Origin: JACVRW01 sp963819635
GTDB taxonomy: Bacteria; Actinomycetota; Thermoleophilia; Solirubrobacterales; Thermoleophilaceae
Assembly (NCBI GenBank): GCA_963819635.1
Contig: CAWFWX010000011.1
Span: forward strand, 434,001 to 498,000
Reading direction: 5' to 3'
Length of the DNA: 64,000 bases
Under the pieces are notes generated by a model. It was not told the origin of the DNA. It did no database searches and was given only the letters and a program-made list of their open reading frames with translations. Positions 43,206 through 52,330 of this stretch are shown here, piece after piece; position 1 is the first letter of the stretch, and every line of letters begins with the position of its first letter. Both the position numbers and the translations under genes were made by a program.

Positions 43206-43802
43206 ATGAGTCACCGGGAGACAGAGCATCTGCGCGTGCTGATCGCCAACGAACGGAGCGATCGGCTCGCCCTCGTAGCGCCCATCGTGGCCGCGCTTGG
43301 ACACGAGGTGATCGCGCGCTCGATCGACGTCGACGAGGTCGGCCGCGTGACGGCTCGGGAGCGGCCCGACGTCGCGCTGGTGGGGCTCGGCGAGAGCTCC
43401 GAGCACGCGCTGGTGCTGATCGAGAAGATCGTCCAGGAGGCCTCCTGCCCGGTGATCCTCCTGATCCACGAGCCGAATCCGGGCTTCGTCCGGGAAGCCT
43501 CGAAGCGCGGCATCTTCGCCTACATCACCGATGAGGGCGAAAGCGAGGAAGGGCCCGAATGGCAGAGCTCGATCGACATCGTGCTGCGGCGCTTCGCCGA
43601 GTTCCACGACCTCGAGGGTGCGTTCGGACGCCGAGCCGTCACCGAGCGGGCAAAGGGAATTCTCATGGAGCGCCACTCGGTGGACGAGGGCGTTGCCTTC
43701 GCGATGCTGCGTGATCACTCGAGGACGAGCAACCGAAAGCTGCTCGACATCGCCAGCGCCGTCGTCGACGGGCACGCGCTGCTGCCGAAGGAAGCGGATT
43801 AG
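43206..43802 (+). CDS. ANTAR-domain regulator with degenerate receiver
   Basis: The N-terminal 110 residues are receiver-like (VLIANERSDRLALVAPIVAALGHEV, then VALVGLGESSEHALVLIEKI), but where a phospho-acceptor Asp is expected the strand ends in Val-Gly-Leu-Gly, so phosphorylation is unlikely. Residues 135-190 form an ANTAR RNA-binding domain: AVTERAKGILMERHSVDEGVAFAMLRDHSR. ANTAR proteins bind stem-loop RNA and prevent transcription termination. The gene is flanked upstream by a hairpin and downstream by element B; either could be a target. Confidence 0.85.
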   Translation: MSHRETEHLRVLIANERSDRLALVAPIVAALGHEVIARSIDVDEVGRVTARERPDVALVGLGESSEHALVLIEKIVQEASCPVILLIHEPNPGFVREASKRGIFAYITDEGESEEGPEWQSSIDIVLRRFAEFHDLEGAFGRRAVTERAKGILMERHSVDEGVAFAMLRDHSRTSNRKLLDIASAVVDGHALLPKEAD

Positions 43803-43864
43803 GCCTGGCCGGACGGCGCATCCGCGCGCAGCAATCCACGACGAACTGCAGCGGTGAGGGCTTC

Positions 43865-43955
43865 AGGGTGTGGCGTTTTATGCACCCATATCGGTACATA
43901 AGTCGACACACCCTTCGGCAGCGACCGCCGGACCCCACCCTTCAATGCCGTCGTT
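43865..43955. repeat. Hairpin-plus-motif element, copy B
   Basis: Positions 43865-43914 form a 50-base hairpin: arms about 43865-43886 and 43893-43914 pair with three internal mismatches and one U.G, with CCCATAT at the apex. After a GC-rich 22-base spacer comes ACCCTTCAATGCCGTCGTT at 43937-43955. It occupies the gap between the convergent ANTAR and patatin genes and begins 24 bases beyond the patatin stop when read on the minus strand. Confidence 0.7.
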
Positions 43956-43979
43956 GCCGGCGGCAGCGGGGCGCTGGGG

Positions 43980-45248
43980 CTACGCCTGGCCGGACTGGCG
44001 CAATAGGGCCCCTGTCGTCTGCTCGAGGATGCGGCGCCAGGCGGCTGTCCTCTCGCGTTCCTCGGCGACCTTCTTCACGACCTTGCGCACGCGTGCTGCC
44101 GAGATCTCGATGCCGTGCTTCGCGCAGGTGGCCTTCAGCTCGTCGTAGTCCTGGGCGAGCTTCAGGGTCACCGACTCGAAGCCGTGGCGGGCGATCTCCA
44201 CGCGCCGGGTGAAGTTGAGGATGTTCGTCTCGAACATCAGCTCGTCGTTCGGGTCGGGCTCGATCAGGATGATGTCCACGCCCGGGTACTTCTCGCGCCA
44301 GTGTCCGACCGCCTCGTGCAGGCGCTGGTGCGCGAGCAGCTTGAACGCCTGGTAGCCGATCTGCGGGAAGCCCATGTCCGCCACCCGGCGCACGCGGCTG
44401 CCGAGCATCGTCGGGATCACCTTCTGGAAGTCGTTCACGTACGGCACCAGCGGGTTCACCACGATCACGAACTTCGCACCGGCCTCGACCGCGACGTCCA
44501 CGTTCGTGGTGGAGCGAAGCCCGCCGTCCACGAGGTGCCGGCCCTTGATCTCGACCGGCTTGTAGACCATCGGCAGCGCCGTCGAGGCGGCGACGGCGCG
44601 CGAGATCGGCACGTCGTCCCAGTCCGGGCCGCCCATCACGATCCGCTCGCAGGTGTCGAGATCGGTGGCGGTGAGGAACAGCTCGTGCTCGAGCAGGCGG
44701 AAATCGTTGACGCGGTCGGGATCCCCGAGCACCGACTTGAGGTACTCCTCGATGCCTCGTCCGTCGTAGAGCCCGGACGGAAGAGCCTCCGCGATCCCAA
44801 CCGCCAGGTCGATCACCGAGGTGGAGCGGAACTGGCCGATCAGGTTGCGAGCCAGCCCCAGCATCTTCAGCGGCATCAGCGCGCCCGCACGGGCGAACTC
44901 GAGCGCGTTCGGCCGCATCAGAGTGCTGCGGTCCACGTCCTTGAAGGGCGTGGGCACCTGCTGGTTGACCACCCGCATCATCTCCTCGGGGGTCACGCCG
45001 TTCGCGGTGAGAGCCGCCACGAAGGAGCCGGCGCTCGTGCCCACGTAGACGTCGAACTGGTTCACGGTCCGGTTCACCGCGAGCAGGTCGAGCGCCCGCA
45101 GGGCGCCGATCTCGTAGACGCCGCCGGTGAAACCGCCGCCCCCGAGCACCAGGGCCGTGCGCGAGCGGCGCGGCCGGCGGCGCTTCGGCTTCGCGGCGGT
45201 CTTGGGATCCTTCCGGGACGGCTTCTCGAGCCGGACTACCTCACCCAT
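43980..45248 (-). CDS. Patatin-like phospholipase
   Basis: The 422-residue protein has the patatin oxyanion loop RTALVLGGGGFTGGVYE, the nucleophile elbow GTSAG in DVYVGTSAGSFVA and the catalytic acid in VDGGLRSTTN (Ser-Asp dyad). A basic N-terminus (PSRKDPKTAAKPKRRRPRR) precedes it. Such enzymes hydrolyse phospholipids or acylglycerols, in the cytoplasm or when secreted; no signal peptide is seen. It is convergent with the ANTAR gene across element B. Confidence 0.85.
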   Translation of the reverse strand: MGEVVRLEKPSRKDPKTAAKPKRRRPRRSRTALVLGGGGFTGGVYEIGALRALDLLAVNRTVNQFDVYVGTSAGSFVAALTANGVTPEEMMRVVNQQVPTPFKDVDRSTLMRPNALEFARAGALMPLKMLGLARNLIGQFRSTSVIDLAVGIAEALPSGLYDGRGIEEYLKSVLGDPDRVNDFRLLEHELFLTATDLDTCERIVMGGPDWDDVPISRAVAASTALPMVYKPVEIKGRHLVDGGLRSTTNVDVAVEAGAKFVIVVNPLVPYVNDFQKVIPTMLGSRVRRVADMGFPQIGYQAFKLLAHQRLHEAVGHWREKYPGVDIILIEPDPNDELMFETNILNFTRRVEIARHGFESVTLKLAQDYDELKATCAKHGIEISAARVRKVVKKVAEERERTAAWRRILEQTTGALLRQSGQA

Positions 45249-45301
45249 CGGGCCTCAGTATGACCGCTCCGGACCTCTCGCTAGCGTGTTCTCCGCCCTT
45301 G

Positions 45302-46540
45302 ATGCGCCGTATCTGCCTGCTCGTCATCGCTCTCCTCGCCCTGCTGCCGGCCGCCGCGGCCGGGCAGGACCACGCCCAGATCGCGAAGGCGCTCACGGGC
45401 CAGATGCGCTTTGCGGGGGGTTATTCCGGCGCCTACGTGGTCGACGTGAGTCAGGAGAAGCCGCGCGTCGTGTTCCGCTGGCGCGAGCACACGCCGCGGA
45501 TCCTCGCCTCGAACACCAAGCTGTTCACCACGACAGCGGCCCTCGCCCGCTTCGGCCGCGAGGGAACGCTCGGGACCGAGGTGAGCGGGAACGGGGAGCT
45601 CGACACAGAGGGCGTCTACCGCGGCAATCTCTGGCTGCGAGGCGGCGGCGATCCGACCTTCGGCAGCCGGCGCTTCACCCGGCGGTCGTACAGCGGCGGC
45701 GCGACCGTTGAGGATCTCGCCGCACTGCTCGACGAGGCGGGCATCGAGCGCGTTACCGGTCGCATCTACGGCGACGAGTCGGCATTCGACTCGCTCCGCG
45801 GCGGCCCGGACTCGGGCTACGGCGTGTCGGTCTGGGTCGGGCCGCTGAGCGGGCTCTCCTTCAACCGCGGCCTCTTCACCGAGGGTGGCCGCGGCTTCCA
45901 GGCGAATCCGCCGGCCTTCGCGGCCGCTCGTCTCGACGACGCGCTCGAGGCGCGCCACATCACGGTCCGCCTGAAGCCGCGGGCGGGAGCGACTCCCGCC
46001 GACGCCACCGTCCTCGCGAGCGTCGACTCCCCGCCGATGGAGCGGCTGATCCGCCTGACCAACAAGCCGTCGGACAACTTCTTCGCCGAGACGCTCCTGA
46101 AGGACCTCGCTCGCCTGAACGGCGGCGTGGGCACCACCAGCGGCGGCGCGCGTGTCGCCACCGCCTTCGCGCGCCGCCTGGGCGCGCGGCCAAGGCTCGT
46201 CGACGGCTCCGGGCTGGCGCGCGGCAACCGCGCCTCGCCGGCCAGCGTCGTCCGCCTGCTCTCGGCGATGTACAGGCGCGACGACTTCGACCCGTTCGTC
46301 GACTCGCTCCCCGTCGCCGGACAGGACGGCACGCTGTTCGACCGCATGCGGCGCGGGGCCGCGAAGTTCCGCTGCCGCGGCAAGACGGGCACGCTGTCGA
46401 ACGTCAGCGCCCTCTCCGGCTATTGCGAGGCTCGGTCCGGCAACAACTACGCCTATTCGATCCTCATGAACGGCGTCTACCCCACCGGCGCCCGCCAGCT
46501 CCAGGACCGGATGCTCCAGGCGATCGCGAAGCTCGGCTAG
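45302..46540 (+). CDS. dacB: D-alanyl-D-alanine carboxypeptidase/endopeptidase (PBP4 type)
   Basis: From ATG 45302 the product begins with a signal peptide (MRRICLLVIALLALLPAAAA) and is 412 residues. The PBP4-type active site motifs are SNTK (S70-x2-K73), SDN (S257) and KTG (K361), with the LWLRGGGDPTF and LSGYCEARSG regions also typical. It would trim peptidoglycan peptide cross-links. Earlier frames from 45260 add a less plausible N-terminus, so 45302 is preferred. Its TAG shares CTAG with ligA. Confidence 0.9.
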   Translation: MRRICLLVIALLALLPAAAAGQDHAQIAKALTGQMRFAGGYSGAYVVDVSQEKPRVVFRWREHTPRILASNTKLFTTTAALARFGREGTLGTEVSGNGELDTEGVYRGNLWLRGGGDPTFGSRRFTRRSYSGGATVEDLAALLDEAGIERVTGRIYGDESAFDSLRGGPDSGYGVSVWVGPLSGLSFNRGLFTEGGRGFQANPPAFAAARLDDALEARHITVRLKPRAGATPADATVLASVDSPPMERLIRLTNKPSDNFFAETLLKDLARLNGGVGTTSGGARVATAFARRLGARPRLVDGSGLARGNRASPASVVRLLSAMYRRDDFDPFVDSLPVAGQDGTLFDRMRRGAAKFRCRGKTGTLSNVSALSGYCEARSGNNYAYSILMNGVYPTGARQLQDRMLQAIAKLG

Positions 46541-48558
46541 GCCCCGAGCAGAGCCAGCAAACTCTCCTCATCGAGGACCTCCGTCCCGAGCTCCTGCGCC
46601 TTTGTGAGCTTCGAGCCCGGGTCCTCGCCGGCGACCAGGAAGTCGGTCTTCTTCGAGACCGAGCCGGTGACCTTGCCGCCCGCGGCCTCGATGCGGTCCT
46701 TGGCGTCGTCGCGGGTGAGGTTTGGGAGCGTTCCCGTGAGCACGAGGGTCTTGCCGGCGAGCGGGCCCTCGACCGGCGCGGCCGGGCCCTCCTCCTCCAT
46801 CCTGAGCCCGTGCTGCTCCAGCCGCTCGATCTGTGCCTGCACGCGCGCGTCATCGAGGGTCTCCTGGATCGTGCGCGCCATGATCGGGCCGATCCCCTCG
46901 ACCTCCGTGAGCTCGTCCTCCGTCGCGGAGAGCAGCCTCTGCATCGAGCGCAGGTGGCGGGCGAGGTTGCGGGCGTTGACGAACCCGACACCGGGGATGC
47001 CAAGCCCGTAGAGCACGCGTTCGAACGGTTGCTCTTTCGAGGCTTCGATGGCTCGAACGAGGTTCTCGGCTGAGACTTCACCGAAGCCGTCGAGGTCTGT
47101 GATCTGATCGGGCGTGAGCCGATAGAGGTCGCCAAAGTCCTCGATCAGCTTCTCGTCGAGGAAGCGGCGCACGTTCTCCTCGCCCAAGCCGTCGATGTCC
47201 ATCGCACCGACGAAGTGCTTCACCGCCTGGAACACCTGGCCGGGACAGCCCGCCCGGTTCGGGCAGATCGTCCAAACGCTTCCCTCGGGCTTCACCGTCG
47301 GCGTGTCACAGGCGGGACAGCGCTCTGGCGGCTGCGGCGGCGGGTTCCGCTTCTTCGAGCGCTGCGCCTTCGCGGTCGGTGAGACGACCTGCGGGATCAC
47401 GTCGCCGGCCCGCATCACGATCACCTCGTCGCCCTCGCGCACGTCCTTGCGGAGCAGATCCTCCTCGTTGTGCAGCGTGGCCAGCTTCACGATCACGCCG
47501 GAGACCTGCACCGGCTCGAGCTCGGCGAACGGCACCATGTGGCCGGTCCGGCCGACGTTCCAGGACACCTTGTTCAGCGTCGTGGTGGCGGTGGTGGGCG
47601 GGAACTTCCAGGCGATCGCCCCGCGCGGCTCGCGGCCCACCACGCCGAGCTGGCGCTGGAGGTCGAGGTCGTCGACCTTCACCACCACGCCGTCGATCTC
47701 GAAGTCGAGGCGGTCGCGGCGCTCGAGCCAGGCGTCGCAGGCCGCGACGACCTCGTCGACCGTGTCGTGCACCTCCACGTCCCGGTTGACCCGGAAGCCG
47801 TGGTCGCGCAGCCACTCGAGCCACTCGTGATGGGTGTCGAACTCGAGCCCCTCGACCTCGCCGATCCCGTAGGTCCACATCGAGAGCGGGCGCGAGGCGG
47901 CGAGCGCGGGGTCGAGCTGGCGGATCGAGCCCGCCGCGGAGTTGCGCGGGTTCATGAAGGTCGGCTCTCCCGCCGCGGCCCGTTGCTCGTTCAGGCGGGC
48001 GAACGCCGCCAGCGGCAGGTAGATCTCGCCGCGCACCTCGAGCAGCGGCGGCGCGTCCTCGACGCGCAGCGGGATCGCGCCGATCGTGCGCAGGTTCTGG
48101 GTCACGTCCTCGCCCACCTCGCCGTTCCCGCGCGTGGCGCCGCGCACCAGCACGCCGTTCTCGTAGACGAGCGAGATGGCGAGGCCGTCGATCTTCGGCT
48201 CGCTTACGAAGCGGACGTCGCCCATCTCGACGCCCTGGCGGGCGAGGTAGCGCTCGCTCCGCACCACCCAGGCGGCCAGCTCCTCCTCGTTGCGCGCGTT
48301 CGCGAGCGAGAGCATGGGCTGGAGGTGCGGCACCTCCTCGAACTTGTCGAGCGGCTGGCCGCCCACCCGCTGCGTGGGCGAGTCCGGCGTCCGCAGCTCC
48401 GGGTGCTCGGCCTCGATGTCGCGCAGCTCGTTCAGCAGCGCGTCGTACTCGGGATCCGACAGGTCCGGGTCGTCGAGGACGTAGTAGCGGTGCCCGTGAT
48501 ACTCGAGCTGGCGGCGGAGCTCGTCGGCGCGGGTCGCGACGTTCGTGGTGCTACTCAA
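46537..48558 (-). CDS. ligA: NAD-dependent DNA ligase
   Basis: The 673-residue enzyme seals nicks using NAD+. The adenylated lysine is K122 in SEPKIDGLAIS; other blocks include GATRGNGEVGEDVTQNL, DFEIDGVVVKV, a zinc finger (CPACDTPT and CPNRAGCPG), helix-hairpin-helix repeats, and a C-terminal BRCT domain ending GTLPNLTRDDAKDRIEAAGGK. TTG at 48556-48558 is taken as start because it makes the usual length and overlaps the surE stop by 8 bases. Longer frames are not credible. Confidence 0.93.
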   Translation of the reverse strand: MSSTTNVATRADELRRQLEYHGHRYYVLDDPDLSDPEYDALLNELRDIEAEHPELRTPDSPTQRVGGQPLDKFEEVPHLQPMLSLANARNEEELAAWVVRSERYLARQGVEMGDVRFVSEPKIDGLAISLVYENGVLVRGATRGNGEVGEDVTQNLRTIGAIPLRVEDAPPLLEVRGEIYLPLAAFARLNEQRAAAGEPTFMNPRNSAAGSIRQLDPALAASRPLSMWTYGIGEVEGLEFDTHHEWLEWLRDHGFRVNRDVEVHDTVDEVVAACDAWLERRDRLDFEIDGVVVKVDDLDLQRQLGVVGREPRGAIAWKFPPTTATTTLNKVSWNVGRTGHMVPFAELEPVQVSGVIVKLATLHNEEDLLRKDVREGDEVIVMRAGDVIPQVVSPTAKAQRSKKRNPPPQPPERCPACDTPTVKPEGSVWTICPNRAGCPGQVFQAVKHFVGAMDIDGLGEENVRRFLDEKLIEDFGDLYRLTPDQITDLDGFGEVSAENLVRAIEASKEQPFERVLYGLGIPGVGFVNARNLARHLRSMQRLLSATEDELTEVEGIGPIMARTIQETLDDARVQAQIERLEQHGLRMEEEGPAAPVEGPLAGKTLVLTGTLPNLTRDDAKDRIEAAGGKVTGSVSKKTDFLVAGEDPGSKLTKAQELGTEVLDEESLLALLGA

Positions 48559-49333
48559 CGGCCTCGGTGGCCGGGCGCAGCAGTCGCTCCAGGTCGAAGC
48601 CCGCGAGCTCCTCCACACCGGCCTGGTCGGTGAGGTCGAAGTGGATCGGCGTGACGGCGATGAGGCCGTCGGCGATCGCCGCGAAGTCGGTGCCGGCCTC
48701 GTGCTCGTAGCTCGGCTCCTCGCCGTAGAGGCGGTAGCGCCGGCGGCCGCCCTCCTCCTCCGTGAGCTCCATCTTGTCGTTGTAGACGCGCTTGCCGAGC
48801 CGGCAGGCGCGGGCGCCCTTCGGGTCGCCTGGAGGCCCGTTCACGTTCAGGAGCGTGCCCGCGGGCATCGGCACGTTGTCGAGCTCGTCCACGAGGCGAG
48901 CCACGAAGGCGGCCAGCGGCTCGAACTCACGACTGCGCCCGCTGAGCGACACCGCGATCGCCGGTATGCCGAGCATGATCCCCTCGAGCGCCGCCGCGAC
49001 GGTGCCCGAGTAGGTGATGTCGTCGCCCAGGTTCGCGCCGTGGTTGATGCCGGACACGATCAGCTCGGGCGGCGCCTCGATCAGCCCGAGGGCGGCGAAG
49101 CGCACGCAGTCGACCGGCGTCCCGTCCGTGGCGAAGCCGCTGGTGCCGTCGCCGAACTCCACCTCCTCGACCCAGATCGGGTCCCGCAGCGTCACGGCAC
49201 GACCGGTGGCGCTCCGGTTCGAGTCGGGCGCGATCACCTCGAGCTCCACGTCGGGCATCTCGTTCAGGGCCCGTCGCATGACGTTCAGCCCGGTGGCGGT
49301 GATGCCGTCGTCGTTGGTGAGGAGGACTCTCAT
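48551..49333 (-). CDS. surE: 5'-nucleotidase SurE
   Basis: The 260-residue protein starts with LLTNDDGITATG, the metal-binding Asp pair of SurE, followed by TGRAVTLRDP-type and SGINHGANLGDDITYSGTVAAA blocks that are specific to the family. SurE removes phosphate from nucleoside monophosphates and short polyphosphates and is tied to stationary-phase survival. The stop overlaps the ligA TTG by 8 bases, and the start follows truA by 9 bases, suggesting one operon. Confidence 0.92.
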   Translation of the reverse strand: MRVLLTNDDGITATGLNVMRRALNEMPDVELEVIAPDSNRSATGRAVTLRDPIWVEEVEFGDGTSGFATDGTPVDCVRFAALGLIEAPPELIVSGINHGANLGDDITYSGTVAAALEGIMLGIPAIAVSLSGRSREFEPLAAFVARLVDELDNVPMPAGTLLNVNGPPGDPKGARACRLGKRVYNDKMELTEEEGGRRRYRLYGEEPSYEHEAGTDFAAIADGLIAVTPIHFDLTDQAGVEELAGFDLERLLRPATEAVE

Positions 49334-49342
49334 GAAGGGCTT

Positions 49343-50053
49343 TCAAGGGTATGCGACGCTCTCGAGGTAAAGCCCGTGGGCGGGCGCAGTCGCCCCCGCC
49401 TCGCTGCGCGGGCGCCCCTCGAGCAGCTCGGCGAAGCGCTCGGGCGCGATGCCCTCCAGCATCGTCCCCACGAGCACGCGCACCATGTGGCGCATGAAGG
49501 TGTCGGCCTCGATCCAGAAGGCGAGCACGTCGCCCGGCTCCTCGACCCATTCGGCCCGCAGCACGTCGCGCTCGAAGCGCACGTGGTCCGTCTCGGTGGG
49601 CGTGAACGCCGTGAAGTCGTGCGTGCCGGCGAGCGCGGCCGCGCACGCGTCGAGCGCCACGCGGTCGAGCGGCCGCGGCCACCAGAGCGCGCGGTTCCGC
49701 TCGAACGGGCTCGGGGCGGTGCGGGTGTGCAACCGGTAGCGGTAGGTGCGCGAACGGGCGTCGCGGCGCGCGTCGAATCCGTCGGGCGCGGGCTCGCTCG
49801 CCAGCACGGCGACATCGGGCGGCAACAGCGCGTTCAGGTTGCGGATCGGCGCCGGCTCGCCCTCGTGGCTCGCCACCTGGCCGCGGGCGTGCACTCCGCG
49901 GTCGGTGCGGCCGGCCACCGTCAGCGTCACCTCGCTGCGCAGGACGGTGACGAGGGCGCCCTCGACCGTCTCCTGGACGGTGCGGAGGCCCGGCTGGCTC
50001 GCCCACCCGGCGAAGTCCGTGCCGTCGTACTCGAGCCGTAGGAGAGCGGTCAC
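49343..50053 (-). CDS. truA: tRNA pseudouridine synthase A
   Basis: TruA isomerises uridines 38-40 of many tRNAs. The 236-residue protein starts LLRLEYDGTDFAGWASQPG and carries the catalytic Asp51 in GRTDRGVHARGQV, plus RSRTYRYRL and FMRHMVRVLVGTMLE, all standard. Its start overlaps the stop of the upstream methyltransferase gene by 4 bases. Usually found next to ribosomal-protein genes; here the neighbours are surE and ligA. Confidence 0.93.
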   Translation of the reverse strand: MTALLRLEYDGTDFAGWASQPGLRTVQETVEGALVTVLRSEVTLTVAGRTDRGVHARGQVASHEGEPAPIRNLNALLPPDVAVLASEPAPDGFDARRDARSRTYRYRLHTRTAPSPFERNRALWWPRPLDRVALDACAAALAGTHDFTAFTPTETDHVRFERDVLRAEWVEEPGDVLAFWIEADTFMRHMVRVLVGTMLEGIAPERFAELLEGRPRSEAGATAPAHGLYLESVAYP

Positions 50054-50850
50054 CCGCGCTTGCGGGCCACGATCAGGGCGTACTCGTTCTCGAACTCGAT
50101 CGGCCGGGTGTCACCTGCCCAGCGCTCGGCGAGCTCTCGCGCCTCCCTGGTGAGCGACTCCCAGCGCTCCGGCGGCAGGTTCGTCTTGGCCGCGACCCAC
50201 GGGGGCGCCGAGGTGCCGAGTGCCGAGACCATCTCCTCCGGGGAGTCGAACCGCCACGTGAGCGACCGCTCCTCGAGCTCGAAGCGGGCGGCGAGGCCGT
50301 CGAAGCGCTCGCGGACGTTGTCCTCCACCGACCACTCGTCCGCCAGCGGCTGGTCGCCCGACGGCGGCGCGTAGCTGCGGCCGAGCTTGAACAGCTCGGC
50401 TGAGAACCCGTTGGGGGTCCACGCGGTCATCCCCACCGTGCCGCCCGGCCGCACGACCCGGAACAGCTCCTCGGCGACAACCCGCGGCCGCGGGGCGATC
50501 ATCGCGCCGAACACCGACCCGACGCAGTCGAAGCGATCGGCCTCGAAGGGCAGGGCCTCCACGTCGGCTTCGACCCATTCGATGTCGTAGCCCTCGGCCT
50601 CGGAGCGGGCGCGCCCGCGCCCGACCATCCCGGGCGACAGGTCCGAGGCGACGACGCTCGCGCCCTCGCGCGCGCACGCGATCGCGAAGTTGCCGTCGCC
50701 GGCGGCCACGTCGAGCACCTCCTGGCCGGCGGACACCGCACACGCGTCCGCGAGCGCCTCGGCAGCGGGCCGGAGCGCCTCCGAGAGCTCGGCGTAGTCG
50801 CCGAGCCCCCACATCCACTTGTGGCGCTCCTTGATGGCGTCGACGTCCAC
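50050..50850 (-). CDS. Class I SAM-dependent methyltransferase
   Basis: The 266-residue protein has motif I VLDVAAGDGNFAIACA and motif II VVASDLSPGM with VGSVFGAMIAPRPRVVAEELFRVVRPGGTVGMTAWTPNG, of the UbiE/Methyltransf_11 type often seen in natural-product and phenolic O-methyltransferases. Substrate unknown. It is first in the run with truA, surE and ligA, with ATG at 50850 and 20 bases to the divergent Rrf2 gene. Confidence 0.85.
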   Translation of the reverse strand: MDVDAIKERHKWMWGLGDYAELSEALRPAAEALADACAVSAGQEVLDVAAGDGNFAIACAREGASVVASDLSPGMVGRGRARSEAEGYDIEWVEADVEALPFEADRFDCVGSVFGAMIAPRPRVVAEELFRVVRPGGTVGMTAWTPNGFSAELFKLGRSYAPPSGDQPLADEWSVEDNVRERFDGLAARFELEERSLTWRFDSPEEMVSALGTSAPPWVAAKTNLPPERWESLTREARELAERWAGDTRPIEFENEYALIVARKRG

Positions 50851-50870
50851 CTCGCGAGCCTATCGTCAGA

Positions 50871-51335
50871 ATGGCGCCGGTGAAGGTCTCCGCGAAGAGC
50901 GATTACGCGGTCCGCGCGCTGCTCGAGCTGGCGCAGGCGGGAGACGGACCGGTGAAGGGCGAGCGGCTCGCCCAGACGCAGGGGATCCCGCTGAAGTTCC
51001 TCGAGAACATCCTGATCGACCTGCGCCACGCCGGCATCGTGCGCTCTCAGCGCGGCGCCGACGGCGGCTACTGGCTCGCGCGCGAGCCCGACAGCATCTC
51101 CGTCGGAGAGGTGATCAGGGCCGTGGACGGCCCGCTCGCGTCGGTGCGGGGCGAGGCCCCGGAGAACCTCGACTACGACGGCGCCGCGGAGAACCTGCAG
51201 ACGGTCTGGATCGCGGTCCGGGCGAGCCTGAGGTCGGTGGTGGACGAGCTGACCCTGGCGGACGTCGTGGCCGGCCGCCTGCCGGCGAACATCAAGCGCC
51301 TTGTCGACGCACCGGACGCCTGGTCGCGCCGCTAG
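50871..51335 (+). CDS. Rrf2-family transcriptional regulator
   Basis: The 154-residue protein has the winged-helix pattern SAKSDYAVRALLELAQ, QGIPLKFLENILIDLRHAGIV and RSQRGADGGYWLA, diagnostic of Rrf2 proteins. There are no cysteines, so it is not an iron-sulfur sensor of the IscR/NsrR kind and may respond to something else, as in CymR. It is divergent from the methyltransferase-truA-surE-ligA run and probably controls itself or that promoter. Its TAG shares CTAG with the propeller gene. Confidence 0.87.
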   Translation: MAPVKVSAKSDYAVRALLELAQAGDGPVKGERLAQTQGIPLKFLENILIDLRHAGIVRSQRGADGGYWLAREPDSISVGEVIRAVDGPLASVRGEAPENLDYDGAAENLQTVWIAVRASLRSVVDELTLADVVAGRLPANIKRLVDAPDAWSRR

Positions 51336-52261
51336 CCCGGCAGCGGGCGCCAGGCCGGGTCGAAGGACCTGACCGAGCCGCTCTCACCGCTCGTTTGCGT
51401 CGGCGCGACCTCGCGGGCGGCCGCCGAGCTATCGAGCTTCTTCGCGAAGACGCCGGACTCGAAGACCTCGTAGGCGATCCAATTCGCCTGCGGCGACCAC
51501 TTCGGGTTGGACGCGTCCGCGGCGGGGCCGATTCGGCGCAGGCCACTCCCGTCTCGCGCGACGACCTCGAACATCCGCCCGATCGGGGAGTCGAAGGTGA
51601 GCGTGGCGAGCGGCCTCACGAGGATGAGCCGGCGACCGTCGGGGGACCAGTCGGGGGACACGCCCGAGGTCACGAAGCGGCGATGGAGCCCGCCCGGGCG
51701 CGCGACGTAGACGTTGCCGCTGCGGACGTACGCGATCACGTCCCGGGACGACCAGGACGGCTCACCCGCGTCGTTGATGATGAGCTGAGCCGCTCCGTCC
51801 AAGCGCCGCACATATAGGTCGGTCGTGCCGCGGTCGTTCGTGCCGGTGAAGGCGATGCGCGTGCCGTCGGGAGCGAAGACGGGGTCCCCGTCGTTCGCGG
51901 TGACCGCCGGGAGCAGGGTGAGCCCGCTGCCGTCCGCGGCCATCACGCCGATTCGCTCACCGGCGTCGAAGACGATCCTGCTCCCGTCCCGTGAGTACGA
52001 GGGCGACGTGTAGCTCGTGCCGGTGCAGTTGCCCCCGCTCGGTACGCCGCCCGTGAGCTGGCACTCCAGGAGGACGCGGTCCGTCGTGCCGGTGGCGCGC
52101 CGCGTGACGATCCGGGTCTGCTCGACGGTGGGGTCCACCTGGTCGCCGCTCGTCGAGCGCTGCGCGAAGGCGATCGGGCCGTTGGTGCCCCCGAACGTGG
52201 CCTGCGCCGGCGCGGGGACGACCGCGGCAAGAGCCACGAAGGCCAGAGCGACACGCTTCAC
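51332..52261 (-). CDS. Secreted TolB/WD40-like beta-propeller protein
   Basis: Starting at GTG 52261 gives a signal peptide (VKRVALAFVALAAVVPAPAQA) and 309 residues with repeats of the TolB/PD40 kind: SPSYSRDGSRIVFDAG, DPVFAPDGTRIAFTG and SPDWSPDGRRLILV. An ATG at 52309 would add 16 residues and is the alternative start; no ribosome site decides it. Such propellers act as scaffolds or sensors outside the membrane. No catalytic motif. Confidence 0.7.
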   Translation of the reverse strand: MKRVALAFVALAAVVPAPAQATFGGTNGPIAFAQRSTSGDQVDPTVEQTRIVTRRATGTTDRVLLECQLTGGVPSGGNCTGTSYTSPSYSRDGSRIVFDAGERIGVMAADGSGLTLLPAVTANDGDPVFAPDGTRIAFTGTNDRGTTDLYVRRLDGAAQLIINDAGEPSWSSRDVIAYVRSGNVYVARPGGLHRRFVTSGVSPDWSPDGRRLILVRPLATLTFDSPIGRMFEVVARDGSGLRRIGPAADASNPKWSPQANWIAYEVFESGVFAKKLDSSAAAREVAPTQTSGESGSVRSFDPAWRPLPG

Positions 52262-52330
52262 GACACGCACGTTCGTCAAAACACCCGCGAGGCGCGATCG
52301 AAGCGCCATATGAGTCGATAGCTTTTGGGA

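Noticed and set aside
49300..49322. ATGCCGTCGTCGTT near the start of surE resembles the tag
   Set aside because: It encodes the invariant NDDGIT motif of SurE, has an extra CGT, and has no adjacent hairpin.
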